From NCBI RefSeq assembly GCF_003600835.1, contig NZ_NQYC01000002.1, forward strand, positions 1 through 64,000: DNA of 64,000 bases, given 5' to 3'. A program made the position numbers and the translations under genes. This document shows positions 1 through 9,615 of the stretch, piece by piece (the first letter of the stretch is position 1; each line of letters opens with the position of its first letter). This DNA comes from Bacillus sp. PK3_68. GTDB lineage: Bacteria; Bacillota; Bacilli; Bacillales; Domibacillaceae. The notes below the pieces were generated by a model. That model did not search any database and had not been told where the DNA came from. It saw nothing but the letters and a program-made list of their open reading frames with translations.

Positions 1-492
1 GTTTAAAATTAATGCCATGATCAGGAATATGAAGTAAATGAATGTTCTCGACCAAAATATATTTATTCCAGTTAATTCTTGTATGATTAAGGTTAATCGG
101 TCAATTGGAATCGGTGCAAAATTTGTGTGTAGATATATTGCGGTTCCTAACCCTATAACAACTAGACCGGTTCCAAAACAAATAACCTTGCTGTACCAAA
201 GGTCAGGGGTTATCAAATTGTGCAATAAAAAAAGCCACATATCAATACCAATACCTGTTATAAGGGCAGTTCCCAATCCTAAAACTTCTGGTCTTTGTCT
301 TTTTAAAAGTGAATTGCAACATATCAATATTAAAGCTAGGATGACTTCCCAACTTCCCACAGTAAGCCCTACATTTATAGACAGACCTACTAACAGTGCA
401 TCAAAAGGGGAAGTTCCCAGGTCTGATTGTATAGTGAAAGAAATACCAAGAGTTAATATTAAAATTCCTAATACATAAAAAACATATTTCAC
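1..492 (-). CDS. YczE/YitT-like integral membrane protein (partial, runs off the window start)
   Basis: The reverse strand is open from a GTG at 492 to the window edge (164 codons, no stop), so the C-terminus is missing. The product is very hydrophobic, with about five membrane segments, and carries the stretch Q-S-D-L-G-T-S-P-F-D-A near residue 25, typical of the YczE family of membrane proteins of unknown biochemical role. GTG at 492 is preferred over an upstream in-frame ATG (511-513) because an AGAGG ribosome site lies just before it. It is divergent from a MarR-type regulator, with two palindromic sites between them, a common arrangement for members of this family. The forward-strand frame over 38-478 is its shadow. 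Confidence 0.8.
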   Translation of the reverse strand, partial: MKYVFYVLGILILTLGISFTIQSDLGTSPFDALLVGLSINVGLTVGSWEVILALILICCNSLLKRQRPEVLGLGTALITGIGIDMWLFLLHNLITPDLWYSKVICFGTGLVVIGLGTAIYLHTNFAPIPIDRLTLIIQELTGINIFWSRTFIYFIFLIMALILN

Positions 493-521
493 TTTATACG
501 ACCTCTTTATCATTATTTTTT

Positions 522-535
522 GTTGCAAATGCAAC
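522..535. promoter_or_regulatory. Probable MarR operator 1 (GTTGCA-AA-TGCAAC)
   Basis: Inverted repeat GTTGCA/TGCAAC with a 2-nt centre, close to the start of the leftward membrane-protein gene. A near-identical copy lies 48 nt to the right. Two matching palindromes in a divergent intergenic region beside a MarR gene suggest autoregulatory operators. Confidence 0.65.
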
Positions 536-569
536 AAATTTAGATTAAATTTAATATATGCCACTTTTA

Positions 570-582
570 TTGCATTTGCAAC
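570..582. promoter_or_regulatory. Probable MarR operator 2 (TTGCA-TT-TGCAA)
   Basis: The second copy of the TTGCA-N2-TGCAA palindrome, lying 25 nt before the MarR start codon, where bound repressor would block its transcription. Same core as the site at 522-535. Confidence 0.65.
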
Positions 583-607
583 AAAAATATATACTAAGGA
601 GTTAATT

Positions 608-1060
608 ATGAAGGAAGTTCTTCGTGAGATTGGAATGATAGCAAGGGCATTAGATTCTATAAGTAATATAGAATTTAAAGAATATGACCTTACAAAGGGG
701 CAGTATTTATACCTTGTGAGAGTATGTGAAAACCCGGGAATCATTCAAGAAAAATTAGCTGAGATGATAAAAGTAGATCGAACAACAGCAGCGCGCGCTA
801 TAAAAAAACTGGAAATTAAGGGCTTTATTGAAAAGAAAGAAGACCAACATAACAAAAAAATAAAAAAGCTCTTTCCGACAGAGAAAGGGAAAAGTGTTTA
901 TCCTTTTATAAAAAGAGAGCATGATTATTCTGATATCGTTGCATTAGAAGGGTTTTCCGAAACAGAAATAGAAACCATTTTCAATCTGCTTCAAAGAGTA
1001 AGAAAAAATATAGAAAAAGACTGGGAATTTGTAAAAAAGGGAAATAAGAGAAATTATTGA
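608..1060 (+). CDS. MarR-family transcriptional regulator
   Basis: 150 aa, a normal MarR length. A winged helix-turn-helix occupies about residues 45-105 (I-I-Q-E-K-L-A-E-M-I-K-V-D-R-T-T-A-A-R-A-I-K-K-L is the recognition region, followed by the wing and a charged K-K-x-F-P-T-E-K-G motif), flanked by helices used for dimerisation. A clear AAGGAG site precedes the ATG. It is divergent from the YczE-like membrane protein, and the paired TTGCA palindromes between them are its likely operators. paiA follows on the same strand after a 25-nt gap, so the two may be cotranscribed. The ligand cannot be inferred. Confidence 0.88.
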   Translation: MKEVLREIGMIARALDSISNIEFKEYDLTKGQYLYLVRVCENPGIIQEKLAEMIKVDRTTAARAIKKLEIKGFIEKKEDQHNKKIKKLFPTEKGKSVYPFIKREHDYSDIVALEGFSETEIETIFNLLQRVRKNIEKDWEFVKKGNKRNY

Positions 1061-1085
1061 TGATCTAAAGGAGAGACATATTTAA

Positions 1086-1603
<518 letters not shown>

Positions 1604-1608
1604 CCTTC

Positions 1609-1766
1609 TTTTGAAGATTATTTTAAGGTCACGAACGTAGAGGAAGTTTGGGGGGCAAAAACACTCTTTTGGCACAATGGGCGCGGCAGGACAAAGGAAA
1701 CCCCATTGCCACTCATTTGCCTTTAGAGTTAAAAGGGTCTTTGAGATATTTTGTGGTAATAGATTA
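1609..1766 (+). pseudogene. paiB: paiB remnant (FMN-binding transcriptional regulator, N-terminal part)
   Basis: Directly after paiA the sequence encodes F-E-D-Y-F-K-V-T-N-V-E-E-V-W and then, in another frame, G-N-P-I-A-T-H-L-P-L-E-L. Both are hallmark pieces of the PaiB family, which normally follows paiA. Only about 50 codons remain, with frame changes and an early stop, so this is a genuine remnant. From about 1820 to 2030 lies another short hydrophobic fragment (I-P-A-L-L-G-L-I-T-G-I-G-F-Q-G) from an unidentified membrane protein. A GGGGCA/TGCCCC hairpin near 1950-1976 lies in the same stretch. Confidence 0.65.
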
Positions 1767-2116
1767 AGCAATAGCAACTACCTTTATAGGGGTCGCTATG
1801 TATGTTTCTTATAAAAAGGTCCTTATGACCTTCTTATCTGGAATTGCGTTATACCTGCTCTTCTGGGATTGATAACTGGAATAGGATTTCAAGGAGCAGC
1901 TAAACCGTTACTGGACAAAGGATTAGGAGAATATTTGATAACAGAAAAAGGGGCAACACTCTATAGGAGCTGCCCCGGATTAATATTGATATTCAATGAA
2001 AAAACGATTGGATGAATAAAGATTGAATACATAGTGTATGCCTGATACCCTTCCCTGCTACATTGCTGTTTCGATACCGACTTTTTAACGGAGGGAAGTA
2101 AGCAAATTACATAATA

Positions 2117-2638
2117 TTACTTTTCAATGACTTCAAAAATGTAAGGTATATTGCGGTAATGATGACCATAGTTCAGCCCATACCCTACTATAAACTTGTC
2201 TTCGATAACAAATCCTTTATAATCTACTTCAATATCAACTTGTCTACGTGATGGTTTGTCGAGGAATGTACAGGTCTTTAAACTTTTGGGGTTTTTTTCT
2301 TTAAGAACATTATATACTGCTTTCATTGTATGTCCTGAATCCAATATATCATCTACAATAAGGACATCATATTCGGAAATATCCACTGAAAAGTCAGAGA
2401 CCTTTACATTTCCATTGCTAGTTTTTCCAAAGCCATAGCTTGAAGTTTCCATAAATTCAATTCTAACGGGAACCGTTATGTGCCGAACTAGGTCTGCCGT
2501 GAAAATAAAACTTCCTCTTAATAATGAAATAATAAGGAGATTTTTATCTTCATTTTGATAGTCATTTGACACAAGTGCCCCTAACTCTTTTACCTTCTCA
2601 TTAATTTCTTCTTTGCTAAATAATATATTTTCTTTCAT
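2117..2638 (-). CDS. hpt: Hypoxanthine(-guanine) phosphoribosyltransferase
   Basis: 173 aa, the standard length for bacterial HPRT, which makes IMP/GMP from hypoxanthine/guanine and PRPP in the cytoplasm. The diagnostic PRPP-binding motif is V-L-I-V-D-D-I-L-D-S-G-H-T near residue 95. The N-terminal loop L-L-R-G-S-F-I-F-T-A-D-L and the purine-binding region D-K-F-I-V-G-Y-G-L-N are also present. It lies 47 nt downstream of the purine permease on the same strand, forming a salvage unit: import, then phosphoribosylation. A GAAGGGTG ribosome site precedes the ATG. This is a second-type hpt away from the usual tilS-ftsH context, so a paralogue elsewhere is likely. Confidence 0.92.
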   Translation of the reverse strand: MKENILFSKEEINEKVKELGALVSNDYQNEDKNLLIISLLRGSFIFTADLVRHITVPVRIEFMETSSYGFGKTSNGNVKVSDFSVDISEYDVLIVDDILDSGHTMKAVYNVLKEKNPKSLKTCTFLDKPSRRQVDIEVDYKGFVIEDKFIVGYGLNYGHHYRNIPYIFEVIEK

Positions 2639-2685
2639 TATTTTTCACCCTTCTAGTAATTATTTCATCGTTTTTGAGCCTTCAC

Positions 2686-3972
2686 CTAAAATACGTACTG
2701 AATAACAAAATTACTAAAAAACAGAATGGCAATCATATAAAGAGCTGGGTGAATTTCCTTGCCCTTTCCTATTAATAGCTTTATCAGCGGATAGAGAATA
2801 AAGCCAATGGCCATGCCATCTGCAATGCTATATGTTAAAGGAATCAATACGATAATTAAAAGTGCTGGAATGCTCTCTGTTAAGTCATCCATTGGAATAT
2901 GAACTACGTTTTGCAACATAAGAAGTCCAATCAATATCAGAATTGGAGAAACCGCACTTGCCGGAACAATTTTAATAACAGGTATAAACAAAATAGAAAT
3001 GAGAAACATAAATCCTGTCACCATGCTCGTTAAACCTGTTCTCCCGCCTGCTGTAATTCCTGCGGCTGCCTCCACGGATGCTACAGTGGGACTTGTGCCA
3101 AAGATACCCGAAGATAAAACTGAAACGGCTGTTGCCTGAAGCGATTTCTTGCTACTTTCAGGACGGTTAAGCATTTTGCTATGTCCATGTATCAGCCCAA
3201 TATTTTCAAATACGATCACCATGGCAAAGGAAATAGAAGTTAGCCAGAAAACGATATTTCCTGCTTGTCCCCACGATATTTGACCAAACACTCCAAAATA
3301 TTCGTGAAAAGAGGGCATTGAAAGGGACATTCCCTTAAATGTATCTCCCTCTAACCAAATTGATAAAATCGAAGTAATGATAATACTTAATAAGAGATTT
3401 CCAGGTACATTTTTAATAAATAAGATAATCGTAATAATCAAACCAATAAACGTTATGATTACTGTGGGACTGCTTAAATCACCAATTGCAAGCAAGGTGT
3501 GCTCAGATTTTGAAATAATTCCCGCATTTTCGAAGCCAATAAAAATCAGTAAAATCCCAATTCCAATGGTAATGGCTTCTTTCAGGGAGTTAGGAATGGA
3601 GGAAGTAATCACTTTTGCCATTGGTGTAAAGGCAATAACAATAAAAATCAGTCCTGAAATGAAAACCATGGTTAAGGCTTCCTGCCAAGTAAATCCCCCA
3701 GATTGAACGATTGTATAGGTAAACATCGCATTTAACCCCATACCTGGAATAATAAGAAGAGGAGTATTACTCCATAAGCCGAGGACTAAACAACCAAAAA
3801 AACTGGTTAATATAGTTGCAATAATTCCCGCCTCCATCGGGATTCCTGCCTCCACCAAAATCGTCGCATTGACAATAATAATATAGGCCACAGTTATATA
3901 TGAAATCAGCCCTGCAGAAACTTCCTTTGCAATTGTCGTATCATATTGATTGAATTTGAAAAAGCGCTCCAT
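2686..3972 (-). CDS. NCS2/AzgA-family guanine-hypoxanthine permease
   Basis: About 428 aa with 12-14 predicted membrane segments. It begins M-E-R-F-F-K-F-N-Q-Y-D-T-T-I-A-K-E-V-S-A-G, typical of the AzgA branch (PbuG/PbuO relatives). Conserved features are G-M-G-L-N-A-M-F-T-Y, F-E-N-I-G-L-I and G-T-S-P-T-V-A-S-V-E-A-A-A-G-I-T-A-G-G-R-T-G-L-T. ATG at 3972 is chosen over GTG at 3981 because the AAAGGTG ribosome site overlaps the latter. It precedes hpt in the same direction and is divergent from a LysR gene. Role: proton-coupled uptake of purine bases (family knowledge). I saw no purine riboswitch in the short leader. Confidence 0.9.
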   Translation of the reverse strand: MERFFKFNQYDTTIAKEVSAGLISYITVAYIIIVNATILVEAGIPMEAGIIATILTSFFGCLVLGLWSNTPLLIIPGMGLNAMFTYTIVQSGGFTWQEALTMVFISGLIFIVIAFTPMAKVITSSIPNSLKEAITIGIGILLIFIGFENAGIISKSEHTLLAIGDLSSPTVIITFIGLIITIILFIKNVPGNLLLSIIITSILSIWLEGDTFKGMSLSMPSFHEYFGVFGQISWGQAGNIVFWLTSISFAMVIVFENIGLIHGHSKMLNRPESSKKSLQATAVSVLSSGIFGTSPTVASVEAAAGITAGGRTGLTSMVTGFMFLISILFIPVIKIVPASAVSPILILIGLLMLQNVVHIPMDDLTESIPALLIIVLIPLTYSIADGMAIGFILYPLIKLLIGKGKEIHPALYMIAILFFSNFVIQYVF

Positions 3973-4095
3973 ATTAATCACCTTTCTAATTTCCTGTCAA
4001 ATGAATATGAAAGTAATCTTAACATGGACTCAATTATATGAAAAATATATAATTTGAATAATAACTATACAGTTTTTAAATACAAGGAGACATTT

Positions 4096-4968
4096 ATGGA
4101 CCTTAAACAATTACGGTATTTTATTGCAATTGCTGAGGAAAAGAGTTTAACAGCTGCTGCGATTCGGCTACATATGTCTCAACCGCCACTAAGCATACAG
4201 TTGAAACAATTGGAGCAGGAGTTAGGGGTTAAATTATTTGAACGAAGCGGAAAGACCCTGGAATTAACTGATAAAGGCGATGTACTCTACAAAAGGGCGT
4301 TACATCTTGTGAATAGTGCAGAAGAAATAAGAAATGAAATACAGGAAACAGAGGAAGGAAGAAAGGGTGTACTTGCTATCGGGATCAACACTTTATCTCT
4401 ATCAGGATTTTCAGAAATGCTCCGATCCTTCCACAAGAAGTTTCCCCTTGTTTCATTAAAAATAGTTCAAAATGATTCTTTTTATTTAGCAGAAATGATA
4501 AAAACAAGGGCCATTGAATTGGCATTTGTGCGTCTTCCGCTTGAACATCGGGGTTTGGCCTATCATCATCTAATGAATGAGCCCTTTTTTTTCGTAACAA
4601 ATAAAGAAACACACACTATTTCATTGGAAGAGCTTTCAGATATCCCTCTCATCGTTCCAAGTACAGAGGGATTGGGTATCTATAGTACGATTCTTGAAGC
4701 ATTTTCAAGGCAAAATCTTCAACTAAATAAAATGGCGGAGTGCTCCGATATGCACACTTTAATGGAGATGGTTAAAGGAGGCATGGGAGCAACAATTGTT
4801 CCAAAATCAGTTTTGGATGTCTATAGGGATAAATGTCTCTATTCCATACCGATCAATGATGCTAATTTGGCATCTTCTTTAGGAGTTATTTTTCTTGAAA
4901 ATCATTATGTCTCTACACCTGCAAAAAACTTTATGGAGCTAATAAAGGAATACTATAGACTTTCGTAA
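4096..4968 (+). CDS. LysR-family transcriptional regulator
   Basis: 290 aa. The N-terminal winged HTH (M-D-L-K-Q-L-R-Y-F-I-A-I-A-E-E-K-S-L-T-A-A-A, then S-Q-P-P-L-S-I-Q-L-K-Q-L-E) is followed by a type-2 periplasmic-binding-like effector domain from about residue 88. ATG at 4096 has an AAGGAG site; the 14 upstream codons are open but not conserved in the family. It is divergent from the purine permease and hpt, which it may control, though that is inferred only from position. The effector is unknown. Confidence 0.88.
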   Translation: MDLKQLRYFIAIAEEKSLTAAAIRLHMSQPPLSIQLKQLEQELGVKLFERSGKTLELTDKGDVLYKRALHLVNSAEEIRNEIQETEEGRKGVLAIGINTLSLSGFSEMLRSFHKKFPLVSLKIVQNDSFYLAEMIKTRAIELAFVRLPLEHRGLAYHHLMNEPFFFVTNKETHTISLEELSDIPLIVPSTEGLGIYSTILEAFSRQNLQLNKMAECSDMHTLMEMVKGGMGATIVPKSVLDVYRDKCLYSIPINDANLASSLGVIFLENHYVSTPAKNFMELIKEYYRLS

Positions 4969-5227
4969 CTATAATAAAACCTTAACTGATTATCCCTTCC
5001 TTCAAATATGCATCCAGAAATCTGCCTAAACAAAAGACCCAGGATACACAAAAGGTTTTTCTACGAAGCCAGGGCTGGATTAGCAAGGAGAAATGAAACT
5101 TTTAAATATAACCTTGGTTGATTGGATACCCGCCGAATTTTGCATAAAAACCCTCGAGGGCAAGACCTGAAAATACACTGTATACCGAAGCCAAACCTTA
5201 ACAATCGGGCGCTTTAATGGAGCAGCT

Positions 5228-5271
5228 AAAGCCTAAATTCTCACTTATAACACCGAGAGTTTAGGCTTTTT
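5228..5271 (+). terminator. Rho-independent terminator-like hairpin
   Basis: AAAGCCTAAA pairs with TTTAGGCTTT, with an inner CTC/GAG, followed by a short T run. It is 260 nt past the LysR stop, so the transcript it ends is uncertain. It also insulates the beta-oxidation block. Confidence 0.6.
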
Positions 5272-5410
5272 ATATCGGGGTTTCCTTAACGTTGCAAACC
5301 TGCATTTTTCTGACACTATCCTTTAATGAATCGATGATTCCCAGCGTATAAAACCGTCAAAAGGTTGATGGCCCATAAGAAAATTCATCCCTTGCTAAGC
5401 AAAAAAGCCC

Positions 5411-5446
5411 TTGATCATTCCATATTGGAAATGAACAGGCGATCAA
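5411..5446. promoter_or_regulatory. Candidate enhancer (UAS) for the sigma-54 activator upstream of fadF
   Basis: A nested inverted repeat: outer TTGATC/GATCAA (5411-5416, 5441-5446) and inner TTCCA-TAT-TGGAA (5418-5430). It is about 100-135 nt upstream of the -24 element, the usual spacing for an activator such as the one encoded at 7869. Its sequence differs from the repeat upstream of the second sigma-54 promoter, so binding by the same protein is unproven. Confidence 0.35.
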
Positions 5447-5545
5447 TCATATGATTTCTAAATTTTTTTCTATATTGCTCATATTTCATTGGTCTGGTGC
5501 AAAACCTCTTCTCTCATAGCAGTTAGAAAGAGAGGGCGAGCGTAA

Positions 5546-5561
5546 TGGCATAAAAATTGCA
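5546..5561 (+). promoter_or_regulatory. Sigma-54 (-24/-12) promoter for fadF
   Basis: TGGCAT-AAAAA-TTGCA matches the -24/-12 consensus TGGCAC-N5-TTGCW, with exactly 10 nt between the GG (5547-5548) and the GC (5559-5560). fadF starts 155 nt downstream and a sigma-54-type activator gene follows fadF, which supports function. Confidence 0.8.
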
Positions 5562-5613
5562 TTTATGAGGGAGCCTCTCTATACATAAAATAAAAAGCCG
5601 TGGAGGTGTGCAG

Positions 5614-5646
5614 ATGAAGGTAAATCTCTCATGGTTTCACCTTTAA
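5614..5646 (+). CDS. Possible 10-codon leader peptide upstream of fadF
   Basis: ATG at 5614 is preceded by a near-perfect GGAGGTG site (5602-5608) and opens M-K-V-N-L-S-W-F-H-L-stop. It lies between the sigma-54 promoter and fadF. The downstream CACCTT inside the small frame can pair with the GGAGGTG, so a translation-dependent structure is possible. It could equally be chance. Confidence 0.3.
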   Translation: MKVNLSWFHL

Positions 5647-5716
5647 GAAAATGGGCGTTCTTTCTTTTTATCCACACAAAACCATAAAAGGGTAATCTTG
5701 AATAAGGAGTGATCTT

Positions 5717-7822
5717 GTGAATTTGCTTTGGTTAAATCTTTTTGCTGCAGCCGGTGTCACAGCTTATGGAATCTATTTGTTTATGTATCTATTAAAGACC
5801 CGCTATGAATACATTAAGCTGGGCAAGAAACAAGAGTTTGACAACGATGTAAAGAAGCGGATGGAGAAAATCTGGGTATTTGTTTTTGGGCAGAAGAAGC
5901 TGCTCAAAGATAAAAAAAGCGGAGCCATCCACGTTATGTTTTTCTATGGCTTTCTGCTCGTGCAGCTAGGGGCTGTCGACTTTATTATTAAAGGCATCAT
6001 ACCGGGAGCACATTTGCCGCTCGGTCCGCTATATGGAGGATTTAAATTCTTCCAGGAGCTCGTCACACTCATGATCCTTATGGCCGTCGTCTGGGCGTTT
6101 CATCGTCGTTATGTTGAAAGGTTGGTTCGCTTAAAGCGCGGCTGGAAGAACGGACTTGTTCTTATTTTTATTGGCCTTTTAATGTTGTCCGTCTTAATCG
6201 GCAATGGGATGGATTTAATCTGGCATGAAGGGACAGATGTCCACTGGACTGGCTTGGAACCGGTGGCTTCTGCTGCAGCCGTTGTGTTTTCAGGGATCGG
6301 CACAAAAGCCGCTATTGCGTTTTTTTACGTGTCCTGGTGGGTGCATCTATTGGTCTTGCTGACATTCCTCGTGTATGTGCCGCAATCCAAGCACGCTCAT
6401 TTGATTTTCGGGCCGGTCAACACGTATTTCTATCGCTTGGATCGACAGGGTACGTTGAAGCCGATTGACTTTGAGGATGAGACGCAGGAATCATTTGGTG
6501 TGGGGAAGATTCAAGATTTTAACCAGCTGCAAATGATTGATTTCTACGCTTGTGTGGAGTGCGGCCGCTGCACGAATATGTGTCCGGCAACCGGCACAGG
6601 GAAAATGCTCTCGCCCATGGATTTAATTGTTAAACTGCGCGACCATTTAACAAATAGCGGGGCAGCGGTAACATCCAAACAGCCATGGGTGCCGGCATTT
6701 GCATTTGCCAATACAACAGGGAATCAATTGGCTCTTGCCGGTGGAGCGGAAGCAGCGGCTGAACTGCATCATCCGAGCTTGATTGGGGATGTGATCACCG
6801 AAGAAGAGATCTGGGCGTGTACAACATGCCGCAACTGTGAGGACCAGTGCCCGGTCATGAATGAGCATGTGGATAAAATCATTGATCTGCGCCGCTATCT
6901 CGTTTTAACAGAAGGAAAAATGGATCCTGAAGCCCAGCGCGCGATGCAAGGCATTGAGCGCCAAGGCAATCCATGGGGACTGAACCGTAAAGAAAAAGAA
7001 AACTGGCGTGAGCTGCGCGATGATGTTTACGTACCGACAATAAAAGAAATGAAGAAAGCCGGAGAAGGATTTGAGTACCTGTTGTGGGTTGGCTCGATGG
7101 GAGCCTTTGATAACCGCAGCCAGAAAATTGCCCTTTCTTTTGCGAAGCTGTTAAATGAAGGAGGAGTAAAGTTCGCGATCCTTGGCAACAAAGAGAAAAA
7201 CTCCGGTGATACCCCGCGTCGTCTCGGCAATGAGTTTTTATTTCAAGAGCTGGCAACTGCGAACATCGCAGAGTTCGAGAAAAACGGCGTGAAGAAGATC
7301 GTGACGATCGATCCGCATGCCTACAATATTTTTAAAAACGAATATCCAGCCATGGGCTTCAAAGCGGAAGTGTATCATCATACCGAGCTGCTCGCTCAGC
7401 TGTTGAGAGAAGGCAGGCTGAACCCCAAACATGCGGTCAATGAAACGATCACGTTCCACGATTCGTGTTATCTCGGCCGCTATAATGATGTTTACAATCC
7501 GCCGCGGGAGATCTTGAGAGCGATACCGGGTGTGAGGATCGTAGAAATGACCCGGAACCGGCAAGACGGCATGTGCTGCGGCGCCGGCGGCGGATTGATG
7601 TGGATGGAGGAAAATACCGGCCACCGCATTAACGTAGCACGGACGGAGCAGGCGCTGGCAGTCAGCCCATCTGTCATTAGCTCGGGCTGTCCGTACTGCT
7701 TGACGATGCTGTCGGACGGAGTGAAGGCGGTGGAGAGGGAGGACACCATTCGAACGCACGATATCGCAGAACTCTTGGAAAGAGCCTGTATTGCCGTACA
7801 GCCTGTACAGAAAGCGCTTTGA
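5717..7822 (+). CDS. fadF: FadF-like ETF:quinone-type iron-sulfur oxidoreductase
   Basis: 701 aa, the size of Bacillus FadF (YwjF). The N-terminal third is membrane-embedded (about six segments, related to the gamma subunit of nitrate reductase). Two 4Fe-4S motifs follow: C-V-E-C-G-R-C-T-N-M-C-P near residue 280 and C-T-T-C-R-N-C-E-D-Q-C-P near 375. The C-terminal part carries two CCG-type cysteine motifs (D-S-C-Y-L-G-R and G-M-C-C-G-A-G-G-G, then G-C-P-Y-C) like heterodisulfide reductase HdrD. By family knowledge it passes electrons from reduced ETF, filled by acyl-CoA dehydrogenases, to menaquinone. etfBA and two acyl-CoA dehydrogenases lie downstream. GTG start with AAGGAG site; expressed from a -24/-12 promoter. 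Confidence 0.92.
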   Translation: MNLLWLNLFAAAGVTAYGIYLFMYLLKTRYEYIKLGKKQEFDNDVKKRMEKIWVFVFGQKKLLKDKKSGAIHVMFFYGFLLVQLGAVDFIIKGIIPGAHLPLGPLYGGFKFFQELVTLMILMAVVWAFHRRYVERLVRLKRGWKNGLVLIFIGLLMLSVLIGNGMDLIWHEGTDVHWTGLEPVASAAAVVFSGIGTKAAIAFFYVSWWVHLLVLLTFLVYVPQSKHAHLIFGPVNTYFYRLDRQGTLKPIDFEDETQESFGVGKIQDFNQLQMIDFYACVECGRCTNMCPATGTGKMLSPMDLIVKLRDHLTNSGAAVTSKQPWVPAFAFANTTGNQLALAGGAEAAAELHHPSLIGDVITEEEIWACTTCRNCEDQCPVMNEHVDKIIDLRRYLVLTEGKMDPEAQRAMQGIERQGNPWGLNRKEKENWRELRDDVYVPTIKEMKKAGEGFEYLLWVGSMGAFDNRSQKIALSFAKLLNEGGVKFAILGNKEKNSGDTPRRLGNEFLFQELATANIAEFEKNGVKKIVTIDPHAYNIFKNEYPAMGFKAEVYHHTELLAQLLREGRLNPKHAVNETITFHDSCYLGRYNDVYNPPREILRAIPGVRIVEMTRNRQDGMCCGAGGGLMWMEENTGHRINVARTEQALAVSPSVISSGCPYCLTMLSDGVKAVEREDTIRTHDIAELLERACIAVQPVQKAL

Positions 7823-7868
7823 ATATTTAGAAAACTCAGTTAACATGTAAGGGAAGGGGGAGGAGGAT

Positions 7869-9550
7869 ATGAGTGTGATTCTATCAACAGAGGCGCTTCC
7901 ATTTCCTTACTTTATTACCTCAACACAAGGGGAGATTCTGTCGGTCAATGAGGAAATGAATAGGCAGCTTGTATCGAATATAGTATACAAGCGTGTAGAA
8001 GAAGCATTTGACGAATGGAAGGTTATACAAAATGATCGTCTTGTTCACGCAAGGGTAGGCCGCAAATACTGTCTGTTCCTCAAAGAGGTGATGGAACAGG
8101 GACAGATTTTATATGTAGGGGTATTCTCAGAGGAGCTGGCCTCCCTTTTGAACGAATTAGAAAAACTCAAAAAGGCAAATCGTCATCTTGATGCCGTTAT
8201 TGAAAGCTCATACGATGGAATTTATATTACAGACCGGGACGGTATCACGTTAAAGACCAACTCGGCTATTGAGAGAATAACAGGTATTCCGAAAGAGTAT
8301 TATATTCATAAAAGTGTGACAGCCCTTATGGAAAGAGGCATCCTTGAAAACTCTGTCACAGAGCAAGTTATGCGGAAAAAGAAAACCGTATCGGTCGTTC
8401 AATTAAATTATTCAGGGCGTGAGACATTGCTGACAGGCAGCCCAGTACTGAACGAAGAAGGAGAAATTGAAAGCGTTGTCACAAATATTCGCGACTTATC
8501 GGATTTAAACGACTTACAAACAGCTTTGCGAAAAGCAACGGAAATGAATAAGACCTATCAGAAAGAGATTGAACGATTAAAAGGAAATCTTGCTGCAACG
8601 GGCGAGGATGCAATCATCCAAAGTGAACAAATGAAGTTAATTTATGATACTGCTAGCCGGATTGTTAATGTAGAGGCGACGGTTCTCATTCTAGGAGAAA
8701 CAGGTGTTGGGAAAGATGTGCTTGCGAAGCATATCTATAATCACAGCGAAAGAAGAAAGCAAGGCAAGTTTATTAAAGTGAACTGCGGGCTATACCGCCG
8801 GATTTATTAGAGTCTGAGTTATTTGGCTATTCAGGAGGGGCCTTTACTGGAGCGAATAAACAGGGGAAGCCAGGGATGTTTGAACTGGCTGATAAGGGCA
8901 TTTTATTTCTAGATGAAATTGGTGAAATGCCGCTGAATCTTCAAGTAAAGCTGCTTCGCGTTATACAAGAAAGGGAAATTCAACGTGTTGGCGGAATCGC
9001 AACAAAGAAAGTCGACGTTCGGCTGATTGCGGCAACAAACCGCAACTTGAAAGAGATGGTCCAGGCTGGAGAGTTTCGTGAAGATTTATTTTACCGGCTA
9101 AATGTCGTGCCGATTCACATTCCGCCTCTTCGTGAAAGAAAAGAAGAGATTTTGCCCCTTATGAATCTGTATCTGAAGAAAATCAATCAAAAGTATGGGA
9201 CAACGAAGCAATTGAATGAGGAGCTGAAATCCTTCTTTTATGAGTATCATTGGCCTGGAAATGTGAGAGAACTTTCTAATTTACTGGAGCGTCTCGTCCT
9301 GTTGACTAGAGACCATATTATTGGCCTAGAAAACTTACCTGCAGAGTATAAAGCAGAAACCGCAGAAGCGGCCGCACAAGATGGACACATAGTCACGTTA
9401 AGAGAAGCCACAGAAGCAGCGGAGAAGAAAGTCTTGCTGTGGGCCGTCAAAAAATACAAAACGACTTATGAAATCGCGGAGGCTTTAGACACGAGCCAGC
9501 CGACGATTGTTAGGAAACTAAAAAAATATAAGATAAAGATTGAAGAATGA
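7869..9550 (+). CDS. PAS-domain sigma-54-dependent transcriptional activator (one frameshift)
   Basis: Two frames (7869-8810 and about 8786-9550) make one enhancer-binding protein of about 560 aa. Order: N-terminal sensor, PAS domain ([16 protein letters not shown]), short coiled coil, AAA+ domain with Walker A G-E-T-G-V-G-K-D, the sigma-54 contact motif G-A-F-T-G-A, Walker [12 protein letters not shown], and a C-terminal Fis-type HTH ([18 protein letters not shown]). The break is at 8787-8789, where GGG should be GGGG: the other frame then reads [14 protein letters not shown] directly. It likely activates the -24/-12 promoters at 5546 and 9744. The inducer is probably a fatty or organic acid or its CoA ester (inference). 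Confidence 0.88.
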
Positions 9551-9552
9551 AG

Positions 9553-9590
9553 AAAAAAGCTATCCGAAAAGGTAGCTTTTTCTTTTTGAC
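9553..9590 (+). terminator. Terminator after the sigma-54 activator gene
   Basis: AAAAAGCTATC pairs with GGTAGCTTTTT (one G-U), followed by TCTTTTT, immediately after the stop at 9548-9550. It separates activator transcription from the downstream operon. Confidence 0.85.
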
Positions 9591-9615
9591 AACCACCTCC
9601 ATTTCCTCATTGAAG

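Larger units (their letters stand above)
4969..5545. other. Intergenic stretch with a terminator and no gene
   Basis: No credible coding region. It holds a terminator-like hairpin (5228-5271) and, further right, an inverted-repeat region (5411-5446) that lies about 100-135 nt upstream of the -24/-12 promoter, where an enhancer for a sigma-54 activator would be expected. Confidence 0.5.

Noticed and set aside
38-478. Forward 146-codon open frame at the window start
   Set aside because: The opposite strand encodes a clear YczE-type membrane protein over the same bases; the forward frame has no family features.
7238-7846. Reverse open frames across fadF (e.g. 202 codons)
   Set aside because: Shadows of a strongly conserved gene in GC-rich sequence; low-complexity, Arg/His-rich products.
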